A stretch of 39,581 nt of DNA from Phaeoceros laevis (Eukaryota > Anthocerotophyta > Anthocerotopsida > Notothyladales). The notes under the pieces are model-generated. The model had not been told where the DNA came from and ran no database searches. It saw only the letters and a program-made list of their open reading frames with translations. The translations under genes and the position numbers were made by a program. Location of the stretch: assembly GCA_049999765.1 (NCBI GenBank), contig JBNGIQ010007862.1:1-39581 (forward strand), in the 5' to 3' direction. Shown piece by piece: positions 32,417 through 39,581 of the stretch (the first letter of the stretch is position 1; every line of letters starts with the position of its first letter).

Positions 32417-34855
32417 GATAGCAAATGAATAGGTGCAACCCTTCAAGACTCGTTTACGGTGGTCCTTCGATCAAAAATATCGTCTCTGGGAACACCGCCA
32501 TCCCATCCCAAGCAAGGATTACTCAGATGCTATGACTTCAGGTTGTAGACTAGCCTTGCAAGCCAGCTTGGTCCCTAACACCACCAGTACCCGCAGCCAT
32601 CACCTCCACGAGCAGATGACAGCATTCAGCTCGGACAAGGCATGAAGATGCCAAACACCCCTACAACAGTCCCGAGCCTTCCGGGCAAACACAGAGGCAG
32701 GAAAAAGGCAAAGCAGCAGCGGAAAATTGTGTTGGGCTGCAGACAGGACCGGGAATCCTTGGTGCTGTTGCGAATTCCCTGTGCTTATCCAGTCCAGCCA
32801 AGCATAAATCTCTCTCACGGTCGGGCCGCAGCTCCCACCGGCTTTTGCCGTCCTCAAGTTAGTCGTCGAGCATCGGGCAAGAAGGTTGGGATATTGCAAC
32901 CTGGTTGAATCAGCCGTTGTCCGGCCTAGGCCCGCACGGAGCGCCTTCTCTGACACAAAAGCTACTTCTGTCTAGAATCTCGCGCCTTCTATTCTGCGAT
33001 GCTGCTTCTATTGCTGCCGCGGCATCCACCATTCCCATTCCCTCCCTCGTCCCTCTCTTACTACCCCCCGCAGCAAGGGCGAACCAACAACAGTACTTGC
33101 AGATGCTGAGCACCCGCATTATGACTTCCCTCGCGCTCCCTGCGCTAAGAAGCACAGACAAGAGCCACCTTTGTTGCAGCGCCTGGCCAGGCCGCGTCCC
33201 CGGGCCCTCCAAAGATGCCTGACCCAGGAGAGCCGAAGTCCCTTGAGGTCCTACCCATGAACGTGGAAAGGAGAGCGTTACTGCAGGCCGGAGACGACAA
33301 AATGTGCCGAGAGACAAAACTCCAGAAAGAGTGGAAGAAACTGCATAGGGAATCTCAACACATTTTAGGTCCAGTGGGTAATTAGCCGGCCGAAGACGCC
33401 GGCATCGAATCGCTTGTCCGGTCGGTAGAGTGACTCGGACGCCTTCACACATATTCGCGGCTGTTATTCGCAGCACTGCTGGTTTGTCCCGTTCCGGCGG
33501 CCGGTTTGCTGTATCTTAGAGGTCTGAAATTCTGAATCGTCACATCAGTGGCTAATAATAAGACGATGTAAAGTTGCCGGCCGGTTAGATCCTTAGATCA
33601 GTTGTGCGAAGTCCTGGGCGTGCACGCATTCGATAGCTATCTCATCAAGCTTACGCCGTGATTGATCCCTCCGCCGCCTCCTGAACCAAGAGCACCAGCG
33701 CATCCTAGAACTGGAACAGCTGCACATTCTTCAGGTAAGGGGGCAAGCCGAGGAATGATGTAAAGCTGCTAATCGGTTTAGAGTTGCAAAGTGACGGACT
33801 TGCCCTAGGCCTAAGGCTGTAGGCGGCGGAGGAAACGGATATGGCGCCTTCTTTTGGAACTGGGGCACCTGCAGTCAGCATAGAAGCCCCGGCGCCAAGC
33901 GTCAGTTCAGTTGGGGGGTGCGGGCCGCGGAACTGCATGTATGCATCAGGCAGCTTGATCGTTATGACAACCTTGAAGCTGGAGCGAGGCCCTTTTAATT
34001 TCACGCGCGTCTCGTCGATCGCGCTGGCATCACATGAATAAAATTTGGACCAAGATGATCAGGAATGCTCTTGAGTAGGCCACCTCAGTGTTCAGAAGAG
34101 GCACCCAAGGTCTGCTGCACAACCTGAGAACCAATTTCAAGACATAAAATACAAAAGATAGCAGACGACCGCGCAATCCTACCAAATTCCACCAGCAGCC
34201 ATGCGCTGGATCCTTCGTAGATAGGGCTCTCACAATGGGTGAGCATGTCAGTATCCAGCTGCTGCGCGTTTTGTGTCAACGTCCTGGCTAGGTTTTGCAT
34301 TCCGCGGACTCCTCACAGTGCAACCCGGACTACGAAGTCTCAAGGTTGAATTTATGGTGTCCCCTTGCGTGCAGGATAGAACACTCAGTGTAGGTTCTCC
34401 TGGTTGTGCATCCGGACATCGTCGTTCCACGGATTTTTGCGTGTAGCATCGTGTTGCTTTGCTTTGGTCTCATAGCAAAGGAGTTGCGAACTTGCTCACT
34501 CGCGTCGCAGACATCTCCGGGCTCGGAAAGTCTGTGTACCAGGGAATCCTGTCCATTAAAAGGCACTGTGACACTTGGCACATGCCTCGGCAACATATCG
34601 TTTATCTTGTCAGACAATGTTATTGCCCTGTCACACCGATGCTTGTACTTCGACAGTACAACTAAGGCTCATGCGGCCAAGTGGATTTGGACCTGCGTAA
34701 CACCAGGAGTGGGGTGACTCGAGCCGAGTGTTCCAGGACCACTACTGCCTCTAGTGATCACTAGAGTTCACCTTGAGCGTGCTCCTGGGAGGGGAGGAGC
34801 AGTTTATCCTCAACTATTCAAGGTGTTTCAGTGAAAACGGACTCAGCCCACCGGA
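32417..34855. promoter_or_regulatory. Divergent intergenic region between the bZIP-like and photolyase-hydrolase genes
   Basis: About 2.4 kb with no accepted gene. A minus-strand frame of 188 codons (32910-33476) and overlapping frames on both strands at 33705-34041 are open in GC-rich sequence but match no family. Several GCCGGC and CCGGCCGG clusters lie around 33380-33580. Part is presumably the leader of the bZIP-like gene; a remote pseudogene near 33.7-34.0 kb cannot be excluded. Confidence 0.5.
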
Positions 34856-37800
34856 ATGGTAGCAATTCTGTGTACTGGAGCAGGGGTTGGTGCAAATGCC
34901 ATCGAGACGGGCAGAGTAGTCAGCATTCGCCACTCTGAAGGCTGCCTGGGAACATTCTCGGGAGGACCTAGGGTCCATGCTGTGTGTAGTCGTGGTGTTG
35001 TCAATGCACGAGTGGGAATGTCCCCGAAGAATGCGCCCTTCAGAAGGAATTTTCGGGTTCATGGGAAGGGCAATACACGCGCAGCTGTTGCCGATGTGCT
35101 GTCTGCAAGGTCTGAGAGTGGTGTAGCTGGGAAGGAGCAGGAACCATGCATTGTGTGGTTCAAGCATGACCTACGGACAGATGATCATCCTGGATTGGTG
35201 GCTGCTTCGTCCTATAATTCCGCCATCCCGATATATGTCTTTGATCCTGTTCTGCTAGCCGGTCAGTATGGCGATCCCTTACTTTAGATCAGCTTCTGGG
35301 CTCCTTCTGGTGTTCTTAGTTCCGGCCTTAACCGATGCATGCTGGACAGGCTGGAATCGTGCTGTCCTGGAGGCTGTGCACGATGCTGTGGTGCACTTGC
35401 AACAAGCTCTGCAACTCCTTGGCTCGGACTTGGTTGTGCGGGTGGGAAGCACGACTGATGTTATTGCAGATCTGGCTCGAGAGGTTAGTGGGGCAGTTTC
35501 TGTGGCTCCAAGTTCGCCATTCGTCACAGGGTAGCTCTATGTGGATGGCTCCACCAGCTGTGCTTACTCTCGTCATGAACGCACACATTCCCTGCAACAA
35601 TTGTGCAAATAGCTTGGGGAAAAGATGCCCTGACTTCCATGATGCAACCCTTCATGGTCAGTGGGCGCATTTCTGACAACTATATCATGAAGCTGCAACA
35701 GACCGGTGCTATTGACATCTTTGCTGAAGAGGAGGTGGAGCAAACGTGGAAAGAGGTTGTGGCTGGAGTCTCAAGTGGCTTGCCGGTGGGGGATCACGTT
35801 GCAACTTTGAAGCATTGGTCGGCATCTCTCTACGAGGTTGTGACTTTCACATTGAAGCTAATTGGACCCAGCTAGACTTGCAGACGAAGCAACTTAAGGA
35901 TAGGGTCGGTTTTGTTGCAGGGCTGGTATGCTCAGGATTATGAGGGACCTCCCCTCACCTTCAAGGAGTTTGAGAGGTTACAGGTCTCACCAAGTTATCC
36001 GCTGGATCCACCTTCCTCTTTGCCCCCCTTGCCAAAGAGTGTAGTCAGGGGTAATTCATTTTTCCACACCCCTTGGTTTGAGCTCTCTACTTTTGTTCCC
36101 AAGTTCACTGAGGTCGTCTTCATCTTGTCATGCAGGAGATCTTCCTTCTTTGGAGGACATATATGATAGCACCAGGACGGTCAGATCTCAAACCTTATTG
36201 CCAGCCCACCTTGAATCTGCGGAAGATATTTTGCAGGTTGAGGAGGCACAGCTTATCCCCCGTGATCAAAGCAGCGGGCCTTTCCAAGGTCTTCTGAAGT
36301 GGCGAGAAAAGTACATTCTGGCAAGCCCTTATGCAGCACTGGAAGATCTCAAGGCATCGAGAGATGCCCCAAAAGACAACCGTGCATTCATGATGACTGG
36401 TGGTGCTGCTGGAGCAGCCAATGCTCTTGATGGATACCTTCGTTTTCTTGAACCAACTGCCCGAGATGACTGGCAAAAGTATGTGATGTTGGGTGTGATT
36501 GAGTTTACAGCTTACCCCCTTTATGTCTCTTTCTAGCCAGTTGATCAGTTGTTGCTTAACATTGAGATACGAGGCACACCGATGCCTTTCTGGTCGTTGT
36601 GTAGGATGTTTGAACAGGTCTGGTCGCTCGAATCCAGACCAGGGGCATCTTTTCGGAGTCTATTTGGCTGTTCCTTGTCAGTTGGTACCCTGTCATTAAG
36701 AAGGGTGTATCAAAAGGCTATTGAATATGAAAAAGCCAGGCTGGGTGGAAGGCTATCTCCTTTTGGTTTTTCCGCTTTCACCGTTGCAGCAGCTCTCTCC
36801 AATGCAAAGGCCATCGAGGTGTGTAGTTGGAATCCCTGTATCGTTTGCTTCTTCATCCTTAGAACGCTCCTGTGAGGAGGGAATCATAACTTCACTCCTG
36901 TTGTTAACCTACTTCGACAAGTACGCTATTTTAAATCCTAGAACCTTTCTGTGTCTTTCAGTGGTATCAAAGACTCGCAAAGGAAAGTCAAGCTGAGGGG
37001 CTAGCAAGAGGCCTGGATGTAAGGACGTGGAAGTGGCACAACTTTTTGGTTGAGGTAATTGCCTGGAGGGGCAACCCAAACGTTTTACTGCCAAAAGGCT
37101 CATGGGACCCTGTGATTTCCTTCTCCTCACTGGATCCCTAAGACTGCTTTTGAATCACAGTATTCAATTGCTGGCACCGAAGGCCCTGCAGTTCTTCTTG
37201 TACATGGCTTTGGGGCATTCTGGGAGCACTACCGGGACAATATTGAGTCACTTGCAAGGAAAGGGAATCGCGTATGGGCTCTAACCCTGCTTGGTTTTGG
37301 AAGATCCGAAAAGCCAAATGTCCTATATACAGAACTTTTTTGGAGTGAGCTTGTACGGGACTTTATTGTGGAGGTAGTTAAGGAGCCAGCTGTTGTGGCC
37401 GGAAATTCTATAGGAGGTATACTTTCCTAGACAAATGATATGCTACACTAGACAACTCTGACCGGTTCAGGACAAGACTCGGAGTTTCGGACTGATGGTG
37501 GACTTGTTTCCTTCGCTGCAGGCTTCATAGTCAGCACAGTGGCCGCACTTTGGCCAAATCTTGTAAATTCTTTAGTCCTGATCAATTCTGCTGGCATTAT
37601 CGTGCCCGACTACCAAGCAGTTAGGTATAGGAAGGTAAAAAGTTTTCAAGCCACAACGGTGATCTTGCTGGCTGACGTTCTTATGCTCTGATAGTTGTTG
37701 ACGTGTTCAGCACATTTGGTGACCTTGGTTTTATTGCAGCCAAGAGCAAAGTCTCCGCTAGCATGGGGAGGTGCTCGAATATTGATGAAGTACTTGCAGA

Positions 37801-38674
37801 ACTCTTCCAACAGGCTATTACAGATGTGTTACCCTGTGGTATGCCCTGTACTGTAGCAACTCAAGTTTCTTCTATCTATGATTCAGTGAGCACAGGCATG
37901 GGAGCTACTTTGGGCCTTCAATGTTTACACAGTGGGGATCTCTCGTGCAGAACACCTCAAGGGCAGATGTCTGGTTATCCCAGGAAGTGACACGAGCTGT
38001 ATCCTTCAGCACTCTCTAGCACTGTCCATGTTTATTTTAGAAGCGCGTGTCCCGACTTTGTTGAAATTGTGTGGTGTTCACTTAACTTGAGCAGTCTCAT
38101 GACCCTGGAGCAATTGCTGTTCTTGAGAGCATATTTTTCCTACAGCGACCAATGCCTCTAAACTATTTTTTGGATCGGTTTGAAGGCAAGGTTCTGGCCA
38201 TTCAGGTAACATGCACCTTGTTGTCATGGTGCTGCCTGCTTCCCACTGAGTATAACTGCGTGTGCCTTGACTATGTTTGTATTTGCAGGGTGCAAAAGAT
38301 CCGCTGAACAATGCTTCTTTGAGAGCTAGCCTTCTCAAAACCCACTGCAAAAACGTAGTGGTGAGCATTCTGGATGCAGGTATGTGCTTCAAGAGTGCCC
38401 CCACTGTTACCTCCCTATGTTTGCACTGCGTCTCTCAAGCTCAGTTGATCGTTCACTTCGCTCAGCTTAGAGTACATTCCTGGTGTCAGGTCACTGCCCC
38501 CATGATGAGGTTCCCGACCAGGTCAACACGCTTCTAGACAAATGGGTACGAAATTCAGCAATAGAAGACGCTGCAACCAATGAAGATCTGCCAGATGCTC
38601 GGAGGGGCCCGGATGCTAAGTCAGGCGATTTGGTTACGGAAGTTGCTGTTGCTGTCGACGAGCTTGTACGTTGA
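34856..38674 (+). CDS. Photolyase N-domain fused to an alpha/beta hydrolase, probably plastid-targeted
   Basis: Two-domain protein of the plant At4g25290 type; its biochemical role is not established to my knowledge. The first exon encodes about 100 residues with transit-peptide character (few acidic residues, many Arg, Ser and Ala), then IVWFKHDLRTDDHPGLVAAS and IPIYVFDPVLLAG, the start of the photolyase antenna-binding Rossmann domain. It continues with LGSDLVVRVGSTTDVIADLA and IDIFAEEEVEQ. The large helical FAD-binding domain of true photolyases is replaced by a linker (GASFRSLFGCSLSVGTLSLR, RLSPFGFSAFTVAAALS). From about 37155 comes the hydrolase: oxyanion-side VHGFGAFWEHYR, nucleophile elbow GNSIGG (Ser, about 37400-37420), Asp in QGAKDPL and His in GHCPHDE, a complete triad. 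About 680-700 residues in some 14 exons; several joins (35.3-35.7, 36.5 kb) are inferred from phase. Confidence 0.9.
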
Positions 38675-39425
38675 TACATGGTTTTGTGTAGAGGAGTCCT
38701 TGCGTTGAAGTTCGTGCACAATGATCAGTCTTGTTGCGAAGAAACTGGAACTTAAACCACGAGACAGTCAGGTCAAGCTCTTCAATCCTACGTCTTAGAT
38801 ATGTCAATGGCCGATATGGGTTCTGCCGCTTCTGCGTTAATTTATTATCTGTGCTAATTAATTAACTTCTGCGAAGCCCAAGGCCCAAGTTGTCCAAATG
38901 GAAAATAATAAACATGAAAAATAATAAGCAAGAGGAAACGCTTGGATGTAAGTCTGATGGTAGAGAAGTTAAACGTCTAAGATTAACGTTAAATATATGT
39001 TAATAATATGATTTATGGTTGAAGATTTAAAATAATTGTAGTGTTGTTAAGAGAGAGAGATGTGTTTAGGTGCGTAAAGAGAGCAAATGAGAAGTACACG
39101 CAGAAACGTTGTGCTTTGCCTGAGAGTGTAAGACGACCCTACGATGTGGAGAATATTTGTTTACGCTGTAAAGGACCGGGCGTTTCGCCCGGAAGGAAAT
39201 GCGATTTGGATGAGCATTTCTAAAGGGCTGGAGTATTGGGTTTCTCCTGGTTCCATTTGGTCCAACCCAAGTTATTTTTACCCTGCCGAGGTTGTGCATG
39301 AATAAAATCTTAGTTGCGGCCTACAGCGAAACGTACGTACGTTTCACCACGTTTCTGTGCATTCAAACTTTTTTAGCCATCCGTTTCTAAAAGGGGGGTA
39401 GACCCCGATTTATAATTTTATATTA
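38675..39425. other. Downstream flank, no gene recognised
   Basis: Probable 3' UTR of the hydrolase fusion gene, then AT-rich DNA (about 38820-39060). Frames of 60-77 codons on both strands show no motif. It contains the 18-bp palindrome listed separately. Confidence 0.6.
39328..39345. repeat. Perfect 18-bp palindrome
   Basis: GAAACGTACGTACGTTTC reads identically on both strands and has three overlapping ACGT cores, the core of plant bZIP and bHLH sites. A further ACGTTTC follows at 39349. No downstream gene is visible, so any regulatory role is conjecture. Confidence 0.7.
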
Positions 39426-39581
39426 TGGAGGGCGAGGAGGAGGACGCGGGATGGAGGAGAGCGAGGACGAGGGCGCGGGCGGGAGGAGGGCGAAGAGGAG
39501 GGTGCGGAGGAGGGCACGGGCTGGAGGAGGGCACGGAGGGCGAGGACGAGAGGCCGGGCTGGAGGAGGGCGAGGAGGAGGG
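39426..39581 (+). repeat. Purine-rich G/A minisatellite at the window edge
   Basis: From 39426 to the end the plus strand is almost entirely G and A with occasional C and T, in irregular repeats of GGAGGAGGGC and GGGCTGGAGGAGGGC. It probably continues past the right edge. Strong strand asymmetry with many GGG runs makes G-quadruplex or triplex formation plausible. An open frame exists but looks like repeat translation, not a protein. Confidence 0.85.

Noticed and set aside
32910-33476. 188-codon minus-strand frame upstream of the bZIP-like gene
   Set aside because: No family resemblance; overlapping open plus-strand frames in a GC-rich stretch suggest chance.
33705-34041. Overlapping frames on both strands that might be a degraded gene
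   Set aside because: The minus frame looks slightly protein-like, but it lacks an ATG start and I could not link it to a family.
34856-38674. Full cryptochrome or photolyase
   Set aside because: The FAD-binding helical domain is missing and a hydrolase follows, so a photoreceptor or repair enzyme call would mislead.
1-39581. Biosynthetic or defence gene cluster
   Set aside because: The eight genes belong to unrelated housekeeping and regulatory functions with alternating strands; no shared pathway is evident.

Overview
The window reads as a compact streptophyte (plant-lineage) nuclear genome. It has eight intact protein-coding genes in 39.6 kb. Seven of them contain introns, mostly about 70-250 bp long with GT-AG borders, and every product has a plant-type relative. 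The families present (a MYC2-type bHLH, a CHER1-like choline transporter-like protein, a plant photolyase-domain/hydrolase fusion, plant-type SKI2) together with gene-dense, roughly half-GC sequence and a non-L1 LINE would suit a non-seed land plant such as a bryophyte or hornwort. The species cannot be fixed from this sequence. There is one 100-base assembly gap (11438-11537).

Layout, left to right. Bases 1-795 (-) hold the 5' part of a LINE retrotransposon of the I/Jockey/Tad type: ORF1 with three CCHC knuckles, overlapping the start of an endonuclease ORF2 that runs off the left edge. Next is ribosomal protein uS3/RPS3 (1613-2540, -), sharing a 326-bp head-to-head promoter with the SKI2 exosome-helicase gene (2867-9534, +). 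A 3.1-kb stretch without genes, containing the gap, leads to a PQ-loop transporter gene (12639-15618, +) with two micro-exons. That gene converges on an intronless MYC2-like bHLH gene (17605-19602, -). Upstream of the MYC gene lies an AT-rich repeat-filled island (about 20.3-22.4 kb): a degenerate tandem array, a 58-bp duplication, a TTAA-flanked inverted-repeat element and a possible LTR remnant. After it come a choline transporter-like gene (22821-25884, -), divergent from a SpoU-type RNA methyltransferase gene (26915-28081, +); a nuclear protein with an atypical bZIP-like C-terminus (28765-32416, -); and, divergently, a photolyase-domain/alpha-beta-hydrolase fusion gene (34856-38674, +). 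The right end is a purine-rich G-heavy minisatellite.

The genes do not form a pathway cluster; this is ordinary housekeeping and regulatory content with three head-to-head pairs (RPS3/SKI2, CTL/SpoU, bZIP-like/photolyase-hydrolase) and two tail-to-tail pairs. The only pairing with an obvious functional link is RPS3/SKI2, because SKI2 extracts mRNA at the 40S entry channel where uS3 sits. I found no convincing undescribed multi-gene system. The points most worth a second look are the LINE type, the TTAA element, the RPS3/SKI2 promoter, the photolyase-domain fusion and the noncanonical bZIP-like protein. Gene models were built by hand from reading frames, splice signals and remembered family motifs, so individual splice joins may be off by a few bases.
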